A stretch of DNA of 64,000 bases from Oscillospiraceae bacterium (GTDB lineage Bacteria; Bacillota; Clostridia; Oscillospirales; Oscillospiraceae). Of this stretch, positions 6,900 through 15,912 are shown piece by piece. Under the pieces are notes generated by a model. That model had not been told where the DNA came from. It worked only from the letters and a program-made list of their open reading frames with translations, and did no database searches. How positions within the stretch are numbered: position 1 is the stretch's first letter; the number at the start of each line of letters is the position of its first letter. The position numbers and the translations under genes were made by a program. Location: positions 1 through 64,000 of the forward strand of contig SVLU01000002.1 in the NCBI GenBank assembly GCA_015067795.1, given 5' to 3'.

Positions 6900-8696
6900 A
6901 TGGATATAGTAAGAGCACATGTTCTTGTGTGCGGCGGTACAGGCTGTACTTCTTCCCGTTCCCCTGAGATCATTGCAGCTTTCAATTCTGAGCTTGCAGC
7001 ACAGGGTATCGACAAGGAAGTTAAGGTAGTACAGACCGGTTGTTTCGGTCTTTGCGAGCTTGGCCCTGTTGTTATCGTTTATCCTGAAGGCGCATTCTAT
7101 TCCAGAGTTACACCTGAAGATGTACAGGAAATCGTTTCCGAGCATCTTGTAAAGGGCAGACTGGTAAAGCGTCTCCTGTTCCAGGAAACAATCGTTGACG
7201 ACAACACAATTAAGAATCTTAACCACACAAAGTTCTATGAGAAGCAGCATCGTGTTGCTCTCAGAAACTGCGGTGTTATTAACCCAGAAGTTATTGAAGA
7301 ATACATAGCTGTTGATGGTTATGAAGCTCTCGGCAGAGTTCTCACATCCATGACTCCTGAAGACGTTGTTATGAAGGTTACCGAATCCGGTCTCCGTGGC
7401 CGTGGCGGCGGTGGCTTCCCAACAGGTCTTAAGTGGAAGTTCGCTATGGGTTCTCCAGGTCCTGTTAAGTACGTTTGCTGTAACGCTGACGAAGGCGACC
7501 CGGGCGCATTTATGGACCGTTCCATCCTTGAAGGTGACCCACACGTTGTTCTCGAAGCAATGACCATCGCTGGTTATGCTATCGGTGCACATCAGGGTTA
7601 TATCTATGTAAGAGCTGAATATCCAATCGCTATCCACAGACTGGAAGTTGCTATTGCTCAGGCAAGAGAATACGGCTTCCTTGGCAAGGATATCTTTGGC
7701 ACAGGCTTTGACTTCGATATCGAACTGAGACTCGGTTCCGGCGCTTTCGTTTGCGGTGAAGAAACTGCTCTCATGACCTCCATCGAAGGCAACAGAGGCG
7801 AGCCAAGACCTCGTCCTCCATTCCCAGCTGTTAAGGGTCTGTTCGGCAAGCCAACAATCCTTAACAACGTTGAAACCTATGCAAATATTCCACGTATCCT
7901 CCTGAACGGTCCTGAATGGTTCGCAGGCATGGGTACTGAACGCAGCAAGGGTACCAAGGTATTCTGTCTCGTTGGTAAGATCAACAACACAGGTCTCGTT
8001 GAAATCCCAATGGGTACAACTCTCCGTGAAGTTGTTGAAGAAATCGGCGGCGGTATTCCAAATGGCAAGAAGTTCAAGGCTGCTCAGACCGGTGGTCCTT
8101 CCGGCGGTTGCATCCCAGCTGAACTTATTGACACTCCAATCGACTATGATAACCTGACAGCTATCGGTGCTATGATGGGCTCCGGCGGTCTTATCGTTAT
8201 GGACGAAGACACCTGTATGGTTGACATCGCTAAGTTCTTCCTTGAATTTACAGTTGATGAATCCTGCGGTAAGTGTACTCCATGCCGTATCGGTACAAAG
8301 AGACTGCTTGAAATGCTTGACAAGATCACTAAGGGCGAAGGCACACTGGAAATGCTGGACGATATGGAAGAACTCTGCAACCAGATCAAGAAGAATTCTC
8401 TCTGTGCTCTGGGTCAGACCGCTTCCAACCCTGTTCTTTCCACAATGAAGTTCTTCCGCGATGAGTATGTTGCTCACGTTGTTGACAAGAAGTGTCCTGC
8501 CGGTGTATGTAAGGATCTGCTCAGCATCACCATTATTCCTGAAAAGTGTAAGGGCTGCACACTTTGCTCCAGAGTATGTCCTGTTGGTGCTATCTCCGGC
8601 AAGGTTAAGACTCCACACGTTATTGATCAGGCTAAGTGCATCAAGTGCGGTGCATGTATTGAAAAGTGTAAGTTCGGCGCAATTGTTAAGGGCTAA
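6900..8696 (+). CDS. hndC: Hydrogenase NuoF-like flavin/NADH subunit
   Basis: The 598-residue subunit binds NAD(H), FMN and several iron-sulfur clusters. Domains in order: an N-terminal thioredoxin-like 2Fe-2S domain (Cys11, 16, 48, 52), the NuoF flavin/NADH core with GRGGGGFPTGLKW near residue 167 and the GEETALM segment, an SLBB region, the 4Fe-4S motif SCGKCTPC near 455, and a C-terminal two-cluster ferredoxin (CKGCTLC near 550, CIKCGAC near 580). This layout is that of HydB/HndC, the proposed site of flavin-based electron bifurcation between NADH and ferredoxin. AAGGAGG precedes the start. Confidence 0.95.
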   Translation: MDIVRAHVLVCGGTGCTSSRSPEIIAAFNSELAAQGIDKEVKVVQTGCFGLCELGPVVIVYPEGAFYSRVTPEDVQEIVSEHLVKGRLVKRLLFQETIVDDNTIKNLNHTKFYEKQHRVALRNCGVINPEVIEEYIAVDGYEALGRVLTSMTPEDVVMKVTESGLRGRGGGGFPTGLKWKFAMGSPGPVKYVCCNADEGDPGAFMDRSILEGDPHVVLEAMTIAGYAIGAHQGYIYVRAEYPIAIHRLEVAIAQAREYGFLGKDIFGTGFDFDIELRLGSGAFVCGEETALMTSIEGNRGEPRPRPPFPAVKGLFGKPTILNNVETYANIPRILLNGPEWFAGMGTERSKGTKVFCLVGKINNTGLVEIPMGTTLREVVEEIGGGIPNGKKFKAAQTGGPSGGCIPAELIDTPIDYDNLTAIGAMMGSGGLIVMDEDTCMVDIAKFFLEFTVDESCGKCTPCRIGTKRLLEMLDKITKGEGTLEMLDDMEELCNQIKKNSLCALGQTASNPVLSTMKFFRDEYVAHVVDKKCPAGVCKDLLSITIIPEKCKGCTLCSRVCPVGAISGKVKTPHVIDQAKCIKCGACIEKCKFGAIVKG

Positions 8697-8724
8697 TTCG
8701 ATTTGAAGAGGAGTTGAAAGTTAA

Positions 8725-10452
8725 ATGAATATGGTAAATCTTACTATTAACGGCATTCCTGTTCAGGTTCCTGCAGGCTCTACTGTGCTGGAGGCCGCTC
8801 AGAAGGCTGGAATTCGTATTCCAACACTTTGCTATCTGAAAGATATTAACGCTATCGGCGCTTGCCGTATGTGCGTTGTTGAAATTAAGGGCGCTCGTTC
8901 CTGGGCTGCTGCTTGTGTAAACCCTGTCGGTGAAGGCATGGAAGTTTATACAAATACCCCAGAGCTGAGAAAGGCTCGTAAGCAGACATTGGAGCTCATG
9001 CTTTCCAACCATAGAATGGATTGTCTGTCCTGTTCCCGTTCCGATTCCTGTGAACTTCAGGACCTCTGTAACGAATATGGTGTAGATCAGTATCATTACG
9101 GCAAGGGTCTTACCGAGCCTATCATTGATGATTCTGCTATCCACCTCATCCGCGATAATTCCAAGTGCATTCTCTGCCGCCGTTGCGTAGCAGTATGTAA
9201 GCACAACCAGAAGGTTAGCGTTATCGGTCCTAACGAACGTGGTTATGACACACGCATCTCTTCTCCATTTGATATGCCTCTGGATCTTACCGCTTGTATC
9301 AACTGCGGTCAGTGCGTTGCTGTATGTCCTACCGGCGCTCTCACAGAACGTGATGACACCGATAAGGTTTGGGCTGCTCTCAATGATCCTTCCAAGCACG
9401 TTGTTGTTGGTCCTGCTCCATCCGTCAGAGCACAGCTCGGCGAATGCTTCGGTATGCCAATCGGCACAAACGTAGAAGGCAAGATGATCGCTGCTCTCCG
9501 TCGTCTCGGTTTCGACAAGGTATTTGACGTTGACACCGCTGCTGACGTTACAATCATGGAAGAAGGCACAGAGCTTCTTGACCGTCTCCAGAATGGCGGT
9601 AAGCTGCCACTTATCACTTCCTGCTCCCCAGGTTGGGTTAAGTACTGTGAAACCTACTATCCTGAATTCATCGAAAACCTCTCCAGCTGCAAGAGCCCTC
9701 AGCAGATGTTTGGTGCTCTGGTAAAGAGCTACTATGCTGAAAAGGCTGGCATCGATCCAAAGGATATCTTTGTTGTAAGCATCATGCCATGTACAGCTAA
9801 GAAGTTTGAAATCAACAGAGAAGTAATGGCTAACGACGTTGACGTTTCCCTTACAACTCGTGAACTGGCTAAGATGATCAAGAGAGCCGGTATCGAATTT
9901 ACTCAGCTCCCAGACGAAGAATGCGATCCGGTATTCGGTGTAGCTTCCGGTGCAGGTCATATCTTCGGTGCAACAGGCGGCGTTATGGAAGCTGCTCTGC
10001 GTACCGTATACGAAGTAGTAACAGGCAATGCTTGTGAACCTCTGGAATTCCACGATGTTCGTGGCGTTGAAGGCATTAAGGAAGCTTCCTATGACCTTAA
10101 CGGTACAGTTGTTAACGTTGCTGTTGCTTCCGGCACAGCTAACGCTGCAAAGCTCCTTGACCTGGTTAAGTCCGGCGAAAAGGAATATCAGTTCATCGAA
10201 ATCATGGGCTGCCCAGGCGGCTGCGTAAACGGCGGCGGCCAGCCATATCAGCCAGGTCAGGTTCGCAACTTCGTTGACCTGCGTGCTGAACGTGCAAAGG
10301 CTCTGTATTCCGAAGATGCTGCAATGACTCTGAGAAAGAGCCATGAAAACCCAGTTGTTAAGGAACTCTATGATACATATCTGGAAAAGCCAAACAGCCA
10401 TAAGGCTCACGAACTGCTTCATACCACTTATGTACAGAGACCAATTCACTAA
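8725..10452 (+). CDS. hndD: NADH-dependent [FeFe]-hydrogenase catalytic subunit
   Basis: This 575-residue enzyme reduces protons to H2. N-terminal clusters: a plant-type 2Fe-2S (Cys36, 47, 50, 64), a His-Cys3 4Fe-4S motif (NHRMDCLSC, about 91-112) and a two-cluster ferredoxin (about 148-202). The H-cluster motifs are L1 TSCSPGW (298-304), L2 IMPCTAKKFE (Cys356) and L3 MGCPGGC (Cys496, Cys500). L1 has Ser where the textbook motif has the second Cys, a variant I recall from multimeric NADH-linked enzymes. Group A, trimeric/tetrameric type; whether it truly bifurcates (NADH plus ferredoxin) or uses NADH alone is not decided by sequence. Last gene of the operon, followed by a strong terminator. 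Confidence 0.95.
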   Translation: MNMVNLTINGIPVQVPAGSTVLEAAQKAGIRIPTLCYLKDINAIGACRMCVVEIKGARSWAAACVNPVGEGMEVYTNTPELRKARKQTLELMLSNHRMDCLSCSRSDSCELQDLCNEYGVDQYHYGKGLTEPIIDDSAIHLIRDNSKCILCRRCVAVCKHNQKVSVIGPNERGYDTRISSPFDMPLDLTACINCGQCVAVCPTGALTERDDTDKVWAALNDPSKHVVVGPAPSVRAQLGECFGMPIGTNVEGKMIAALRRLGFDKVFDVDTAADVTIMEEGTELLDRLQNGGKLPLITSCSPGWVKYCETYYPEFIENLSSCKSPQQMFGALVKSYYAEKAGIDPKDIFVVSIMPCTAKKFEINREVMANDVDVSLTTRELAKMIKRAGIEFTQLPDEECDPVFGVASGAGHIFGATGGVMEAALRTVYEVVTGNACEPLEFHDVRGVEGIKEASYDLNGTVVNVAVASGTANAAKLLDLVKSGEKEYQFIEIMGCPGGCVNGGGQPYQPGQVRNFVDLRAERAKALYSEDAAMTLRKSHENPVVKELYDTYLEKPNSHKAHELLHTTYVQRPIH

Positions 10453-10470
10453 TCTCTGAATAAAACTTAA

Positions 10471-10505
10471 CAGCGCACTGTGAAAACAGTGCGCTGTTTT
10501 TCTGT
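10471..10505 (+). terminator. Terminator of the hydrogenase operon
   Basis: CAGCGCACTGT and ACAGTGCGCTG form an 11-bp stem around GAAA, followed by TTTTTCTGTT. It lies 19 nt after the hydrogenase stop. Confidence 0.9.
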
Positions 10506-10529
10506 TAAAAGCCTGTAAGTCAAAAATCA

Positions 10530-10557
10530 AACAGCTCCCTCGTCAGAAGGAGCTGTT
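10530..10557 (-). terminator. Terminator of the sigma-serpin operon
   Basis: AACAGCTCC and GGAGCTGTT make a 9-bp stem; on the minus strand TGATTTTTGAC follows. It stands just beyond the serpin stop codon. Confidence 0.75.
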
Positions 10558-10562
10558 ATCTG

Positions 10563-12008
10563 TTAAACAGGCTGATTTACTATACCAATAAAAAGCGGTA
10601 AACCCTCAGGACCTGTTATTACAAAGATAAACGGACGGTCAAGAGTGAAATCAATTTCACGTGCAGACTCTTCAGCGCAGGACTCTTCTGTAACTATTAC
10701 TGTATATGCTGCTGCTGTGCAGCCCTCCTCATCTATCATAACTCTCGCGTCGTGCTGTGCCTGAGTTACGTATAGATTTTCGGCATCCTCGGTCATAGGG
10801 GAAAAATCGGAAACAATTGAGTCAAATATATCCGTTATTCCTAAATTCATAAGACCTTCGGCAAGGTCGATCTGAGATGTGATATCAAACTTCGGAACAG
10901 AGAGATTAACAGAGTATTGAGTTTTGTTCTCCCATTCAAATCCTTTCTGTATGAAATCAACGAGTTCGGTTTCCATCAAAAGCTCGTCTACGGAAATATT
11001 TTCATCAGGGAGGATGAACCACATATTGTTGTTGCCGGTGAGACTTTCGGATACAGAGGTGAAGCTTTCACCTTTGTAGTAGCTGCGAATATCGGATTTG
11101 TGCATATAGTCACAGGTAATTTCACCGTTTTCGGTATAGAATGTATCGGGTTTTACCAAACCCTCGTAGAACTTATCCCTCCACGCCGCTTTGAAGTAAA
11201 TTGTGGTTGCAAGGGCAAGAACAGTATCGGGGGTGAAATTAATACTTTCAATCTGCTCTTCGAGAAGTCCCCCTGTCTGTTCATTCAGCCAATCATGAAA
11301 TGCTTCGTTAAAGTCAGAGGAACCCATTTCACCACGATATGATGAAGAATAATAGTTTTCTGCGATGGTGTCCATCGTGGACTGATTGAATGAAATATCC
11401 TCATTAAGCCAAAGGGAGCTTGCAAGAATACTTGTAGATTGTCCGTCGTTATTGTAGTTTGATCTCCACAATGAGTTTGCCTCACTGCGAAGGGACTCGA
11501 TATCTTCACTTCCAAGTAAGTCAAGTATCTGTTCACGACTGTTTCCATCTGTCAGCTCAGTCAGCATACTCAAAGCCAAGTATACGTTAAGAGGGGAATA
11601 GACCTTGTTTTCACCGTTACTGTCAGCCAGAAATTCGGGTATTGTTTCATTTAAAAAGTGAGTGAGCTGACCGGTTTCTTCTATACCCGATGTGAGAGAC
11701 TCTTTGGCTGAACGCCAGCTATCCATATCCTCGGAGTAGCTTTCGTAATCCCAATCTCCATTACTTTTATAATAATCCTCTTCATTGGGATACTGAGGCA
11801 TCTCGGGATATTCAGCTATCGAAATAGCGTAAGCATTTGTTCCGATGGGATTTGAAATGCCAATCAGCATTACTACAACGAGCATCGCGGCAACAGCTGT
11901 AATATAAAGCGGATATTTACGCTTTTTTCTGAACCTGTGTTTTTCGGCACGTTCCACAATATCATCTCGTATGTCTGTTATACCGTTAAAAATATCTTCG
12001 TTATTCAT
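10563..12008 (-). CDS. Membrane-anchored serpin (serine protease inhibitor)
   Basis: The 481-residue protein has a basic cytoplasmic N-terminus (1-31), one membrane helix (about 32-52), an acidic Tyr/Ser-rich linker and a serpin domain from about 105. The hinge DEEGCTAAAYT (426-436) has the small-residue run typical of inhibitory serpins; canonical counting places the scissile bond at Ser443-Cys444, and P14 is Cys instead of the usual Thr/Ser. The C-terminal DRPFIFVI and PLFIGIV strands match serpins. The gene overlaps the upstream sigma-factor gene by 4 nt, the usual place of an anti-sigma factor. Gut Clostridia ([Eubacterium] siraeum) are known to make serpins (siropins) that act on human neutrophil proteases; target and regulation here are inferred. 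Confidence 0.9.
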   Translation of the reverse strand: MNNEDIFNGITDIRDDIVERAEKHRFRKKRKYPLYITAVAAMLVVVMLIGISNPIGTNAYAISIAEYPEMPQYPNEEDYYKSNGDWDYESYSEDMDSWRSAKESLTSGIEETGQLTHFLNETIPEFLADSNGENKVYSPLNVYLALSMLTELTDGNSREQILDLLGSEDIESLRSEANSLWRSNYNNDGQSTSILASSLWLNEDISFNQSTMDTIAENYYSSSYRGEMGSSDFNEAFHDWLNEQTGGLLEEQIESINFTPDTVLALATTIYFKAAWRDKFYEGLVKPDTFYTENGEITCDYMHKSDIRSYYKGESFTSVSESLTGNNNMWFILPDENISVDELLMETELVDFIQKGFEWENKTQYSVNLSVPKFDITSQIDLAEGLMNLGITDIFDSIVSDFSPMTEDAENLYVTQAQHDARVMIDEEGCTAAAYTVIVTEESCAEESAREIDFTLDRPFIFVITGPEGLPLFIGIVNQPV

Positions 12009-12562
12009 ATAACTACTCCTTCCAATTCAAGTGCTTCTTTCAATGATTTCCTGAGCTTCAACATTCGCTGTGCCATCTGATTTTGTGTGCATCCACAGGT
12101 CTTTGCAAGAGTTTTTACGGCATCACCAAACCAGTACCTTCTTACAAACAATGTACAGTCATCAGGGGAAAGAGAGTCCAGCCATGTGTTAATAATTTCA
12201 GTAAGCATCATACGCTCCATCTCGATTTCCACATTGTTAACTGTTGGAACACAGTCCTCAAGCTCAGATAACAGCATTTCCACACCGTTATAACGCTTTT
12301 TAGCGTGATTAGCACGATATCGGTCTATTGAATGAGTCCTTGTTATACGACCCAAAAACGCCTTTAGAGAGTTTGGGAAAGCAGGCGGCATACTCTTCCA
12401 TGCTGATAAATATGTATCGTTTACACATTCCTCAGCATCCTCCTGCAATGTGAGGATGTTTATGGCAATTCGATGGCAGAAAAGACCGTATTTCTGCTGA
12501 GTTTCAGAAATGGCGATTTCATCTCTCTTGTGATAAAGCTCAACGATTTGATTATCTTCCAC
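12005..12562 (-). CDS. ECF-type RNA polymerase sigma factor
   Basis: This 185-residue protein has sigma region 2 (about residues 20-90: EDAEECVNDTYLSAWKS, LGRITRTHSIDRYRA) and a C-terminal region 4 helix-turn-helix (about 125-180: LSPDDCTLFVRRYW, TLAKTCGCTQNQMAQRMLKLRKSL). It starts with GTG behind a good GGAGGAT site. ECF factors direct transcription of small regulons, often including their own operon. The neighbour downstream, overlapping by 4 nt, is a serpin with an N-terminal membrane helix, not a recognisable anti-sigma domain. What activates it is unknown. Confidence 0.9.
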   Translation of the reverse strand: MEDNQIVELYHKRDEIAISETQQKYGLFCHRIAINILTLQEDAEECVNDTYLSAWKSMPPAFPNSLKAFLGRITRTHSIDRYRANHAKKRYNGVEMLLSELEDCVPTVNNVEIEMERMMLTEIINTWLDSLSPDDCTLFVRRYWFGDAVKTLAKTCGCTQNQMAQRMLKLRKSLKEALELEGVVI

Positions 12563-12680
12563 AGCTTATCCTCCTCTTATTTTTCTCTTTGATATATTAG
12601 ACGTAAATTATTGGAGAATGTTGGTGTATTTATAAATTTTATTATATAACATGAGCGAGGATTGAACCTCGCTCAGATTA

Positions 12681-14051
12681 TTATGTTTCATTTGGAGCAT
12701 CAGAAATCTCGCTGAGTGCCTTTTTAAACTGGAAGAAGAACAGAACACCTGTGAAAGTAACTGCCAGAATATCGGCGACAGGCTCTGCTGTGTAAACTGC
12801 GGCAGTCTTGTCTGACATTATTTCAGGCATGATGTAAATAAGGGGAAGAAGAAGTACGAATTTTCGTACTACTGCAACTATTGCCGAGGACATAGCTTTT
12901 CCAAGTGAAACAAATGTCATCTGGCAGGCCACCTGAATACCGAATATGCATAGAACAGCACAGTAAATTCGCAGAGCACTTTCGGTAAAATCGAGAAGAT
13001 CGGAGTTTGAAGTGAAAATTCCGGCAAATCCTCTTGGGAAGATCATAATAAGAAGCCAGAGAGTGATTGAATATACAAGGCTTGTTATGAGAAGAAGTCG
13101 GAATGTCTCCTTAACTCTATCCACATTTTTAGCACCGTAGTTATAGCTTGTTATTGGCTGAGCACCCTGGGCAAGTCCCTGCAGGGGGAGCATAGCAAAC
13201 TGCATAACACTTGTGAGAATGGTCATAGCACCAACGGCTATGTCATCTCCGTACTTGAGCAGCGAAGAGTTAAAGCAAACGGCAATGACACTTTCACTTG
13301 CCTGCATAACGAATGGTGCGAAACCAAGTGCAACGCAGGGAAGGGCAAGCTTGAAATTTATCTTAATACTCTTTCTGCTGAGCTTAAGAATTGATTTCTT
13401 TCCGTGGAGGAAGAGAAGTACCCATGTGCAGGAAATACCCTGAGAAATGACAGTTGCAAGTGCTGCACCACGGACACCGAGATCAAATAAGAAAATAAAT
13501 ACAGGGTCAAGGATTATATTGCAAACCGCACCGATAAGTACCGTAAGCATACCTTCTTTAGCAAAGCCCTGAGCAGTGATGTAGGAATTCATGCCGAGGG
13601 TAAGCTGAACAAAGATAGTACCAAGAGCGTATACCTGCATATATGAGGATGCGTATTCAATGGTATTCATGCTTGCACCAAATGCCATAAGCAGGGTTCT
13701 GTTATTCAATACAAAAATAACAGTAATGACAAGAGATACAAGCACCTGCAGACCAAAGCAGCTGCCCATGGTTTTTTCGGCAGTGTCATAATCTCCCTTG
13801 CCCATGAAAATTGATGCACGGGGTGCACCGCCTGTACTGATAAGTGCGGCAAAAGCGGAGATGATCATGATGACAGGCAGGCATACGCCAACGCCAGTAA
13901 GTGCTAAATTGTTAACTCCATGACCGATATAGATACGGTCAACTATATTGTACATCATATTGATAAGCTGTGCAGTTACAGTTGGGACAGCAAGCTTAAA
14001 CAGCAGTTTTCCTATCGGTTCTGTACCAAGAAAGGTGTTTTCTTTTTCCAT
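12681..14051 (-). CDS. MATE family efflux transporter
   Basis: This cation-coupled exporter of the multidrug and toxin extrusion family is predicted to have twelve membrane helices in two related halves. The start at 14051 (MEKENTFLGTEPIGKL) is chosen because AAAGGA stands a correct distance upstream; an in-frame upstream start would add 26 residues without a ribosome site. The protein is then 456 residues, normal for the family, and the N-terminal LAVPTVTAQLINMMYNIVDRI segment is typical of the DinF/NorM-like clostridial group. Substrate is not predictable. It is monocistronic between opposing hairpins. Confidence 0.93.
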   Translation of the reverse strand: MEKENTFLGTEPIGKLLFKLAVPTVTAQLINMMYNIVDRIYIGHGVNNLALTGVGVCLPVIMIISAFAALISTGGAPRASIFMGKGDYDTAEKTMGSCFGLQVLVSLVITVIFVLNNRTLLMAFGASMNTIEYASSYMQVYALGTIFVQLTLGMNSYITAQGFAKEGMLTVLIGAVCNIILDPVFIFLFDLGVRGAALATVISQGISCTWVLLFLHGKKSILKLSRKSIKINFKLALPCVALGFAPFVMQASESVIAVCFNSSLLKYGDDIAVGAMTILTSVMQFAMLPLQGLAQGAQPITSYNYGAKNVDRVKETFRLLLITSLVYSITLWLLIMIFPRGFAGIFTSNSDLLDFTESALRIYCAVLCIFGIQVACQMTFVSLGKAMSSAIVAVVRKFVLLLPLIYIMPEIMSDKTAAVYTAEPVADILAVTFTGVLFFFQFKKALSEISDAPNET

Positions 14052-14121
14052 GGATAAAATTCCTTTCGTGTTAATAACAGGGAGATATTTTAACAGAAAA
14101 ATGAAATTATTGCAAATAAAA

Positions 14122-14147
14122 TCGCCCATCTTTTGATGGGCGATAAG
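14122..14147 (-). terminator. Terminator of the symporter gene
   Basis: ATCGCCCATC and GATGGGCGAT form a perfect 10-bp stem with a 4-nt loop; on the minus strand TTTATTT follows. It lies just after the symporter stop. Confidence 0.9.
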
Positions 14148-14157
14148 TTATTTGGTT

Positions 14158-15552
14158 TTATTTAAGAGCTCTTTTTTCTCTGAGCAACTTCATAAGAGTC
14201 CTGGAGAGAAGAGCCAGAGCTATAAGGTTTGGAATTGCCATGAGACCGTTGAAGGTATCTGCAATACCCCAAAGGAGGTCAAGCTTCATTGTTGCGCCAA
14301 CAACAGCTACAAGAGCGTAAACTACCATGAAAGGCTTAATGAACTTTTCAGAGCCGAGGTATTCAATACATCTTGCACCGTAAAGACCCCAACCAAGAAT
14401 GGTAGAGAATGCGAAGCAGCACATTGCAACTGCAGTGAAGATGGATACCCAGTTGCCATATGTAGAGGTGAAGCCACTGATTGTAAGAGCAGCACCTGCA
14501 TCAGCACCATAAGTAATGGATTCGTTGCCGCAGAGAACAACAAGAGCGGTAAGAGTGCAGATGATGATGGTGTCAATGAATACTTCAAATATACCAAAGT
14601 AGCCCTGTTCGACAGCATCCTTAGTGTCGGAGGTTGCATGAGCGATGGAGCCGGTACCGAGACCAGCTTCATTGGAGAAGATACCTCTGGAAACACCCTT
14701 CTGGAGGCTTATAAAGAAGCTGCCCACAACACCGCCGGTTACAGCAGAAGGATTGAACGCACCTTCAATAATAGAACTGAATACAGCAGGAACAGTCTTG
14801 AAGTTGATTGCTACAACACCGATACCAAGAACGATGTAAAGAAGAGCCATGAAAGGAACAAGCTTTTCTGTAACATTACCGATACGCTTGATACCGCCGA
14901 GCAAAACAACACCAACAAGAATTGCAATAACGATACCAATGATAAGGCTTACGGTACCTGTGGAATCAGCATTAACAACATTATAATTTGTAAGAGCGGT
15001 GTTGATTGATGTTGTAATGGTGTTTACCTGAGTTGCGTTACCTGTGCCGAAAACGGTGAAAACGCCGAATATTGCGTACAGAGTTGCAAGCCAGTGCCAG
15101 CGCTTGTTAAGACCGTTCTTTATGTAGTACATTGGGCCGCCAACATAGTCACCATGCTTATTCTTTTCACGGAAATGAACAGCGAGGGTAACTTCGCCGA
15201 ACTTTGTACACATACCGAGAAGTGCGGTTATCCACATCCAGAATACAGCACCCGGACCGCCAATAGCAATAGCACCTGCAACGCCGGCGATGTTGCCTGT
15301 ACCTACGGTTGCGGCAAGGGCGGTGCATAAAGCCTGGAATGGAGTGATAGCACCCGAGCCAGCTTCGGATTTCTTAAAGAGCTTGCCAAGTGTGATCTTG
15401 ATGGAGTATCCAAACTTTCTGAACTGAATGAATTTACTCATTACAGAAAGCAGAATGCCTACGCCGATAATGCATATCATTGCAGGTGCACCCCATACAA
15501 TGCCGTTAACTGTGGAGTTTATTTTTTCAATTACTCCGATAAAACCTTCCAT
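14158..15552 (-). CDS. alsT: Alanine/glycine:cation symporter (AGCS family)
   Basis: This 464-residue membrane transporter imports alanine or glycine with Na+ or H+. Family signatures seen: TALAATVGTGNIAGVAGAI near residue 91, the GPGAVFWMW segment near 113, and FSNEAGLGTGS near 296. Around ten to eleven hydrophobic helices are evident. AAAAGGAGATAATTG provides the ribosome site. A glycine riboswitch often precedes such genes, but the upstream gap of about 100 nt to the tRNA terminator shows no such fold. Single-gene unit. Confidence 0.95.
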   Translation of the reverse strand: MEGFIGVIEKINSTVNGIVWGAPAMICIIGVGILLSVMSKFIQFRKFGYSIKITLGKLFKKSEAGSGAITPFQALCTALAATVGTGNIAGVAGAIAIGGPGAVFWMWITALLGMCTKFGEVTLAVHFREKNKHGDYVGGPMYYIKNGLNKRWHWLATLYAIFGVFTVFGTGNATQVNTITTSINTALTNYNVVNADSTGTVSLIIGIVIAILVGVVLLGGIKRIGNVTEKLVPFMALLYIVLGIGVVAINFKTVPAVFSSIIEGAFNPSAVTGGVVGSFFISLQKGVSRGIFSNEAGLGTGSIAHATSDTKDAVEQGYFGIFEVFIDTIIICTLTALVVLCGNESITYGADAGAALTISGFTSTYGNWVSIFTAVAMCCFAFSTILGWGLYGARCIEYLGSEKFIKPFMVVYALVAVVGATMKLDLLWGIADTFNGLMAIPNLIALALLSRTLMKLLREKRALK

Positions 15553-15654
15553 TTTTCAATTATCTCCTTTTCTTATTATTTAATATGTATCCTACTGTTT
15601 GTACCCGGACTTTTCAGGAAAAGGGAAATACAAAAAGTGGCAAGTACAAAAGAA

Positions 15655-15682
15655 AAAGCACCTTTTCAGGTGCTTTTTCTCT
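15655..15682 (-). terminator. Terminator after tRNA-Ala
   Basis: On the minus strand AAAGCACCT and AGGTGCTTT enclose GAAA, followed by TTCTTTTG. It lies directly downstream of the tRNA. Confidence 0.85.
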
Positions 15683-15684
15683 TT

Positions 15685-15760
<76 letters not shown>

Positions 15761-15794
15761 ATGTAAGATAAAATATTAAATTTACAACAGATAT

Positions 15795-15823
15795 ATAATA
15801 GCATAATACTGTAATGCTGTCAA
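15795..15823 (-). promoter_or_regulatory. Promoter of tRNA-Ala
   Basis: On the minus strand TTGACA (15823-15818), a 17-nt spacer and TATTAT (15800-15795) stand about 35 nt before the tRNA 5' end. Confidence 0.8.
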
Positions 15824-15843
15824 TGATTAAAGTTTTTAATTAG

Positions 15844-15872
15844 TTGAATTGCTTGTGAATATGTAATATAAT
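15844..15872 (+). promoter_or_regulatory. Promoter of the alcohol dehydrogenase gene
   Basis: TTGAAT (15844-15849), a 17-nt spacer and TATAAT (15867-15872) stand 40 nt before the start codon. Confidence 0.7.
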
Positions 15873-15912
15873 ACCTTTATAATTATGAAAATCCAATTTT
15901 GAGGAGTATTAT

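Noticed and set aside
6879-10530. Long antisense open frames opposite hndC and hndD
   Set aside because: Same cause: strongly biased sense codons leave few stops on the other strand. The antisense translations lack motifs and start signals.
14052-14129. N-terminal extension of the MATE protein by 26 residues
   Set aside because: The upstream start has no ribosome site, while AAAGGA is well placed before the ATG at 14051.
15553-15654. Glycine riboswitch upstream of the AGCS symporter
   Set aside because: Only about 100 nt separate it from the tRNA terminator and no tandem aptamer-like conserved core is visible.
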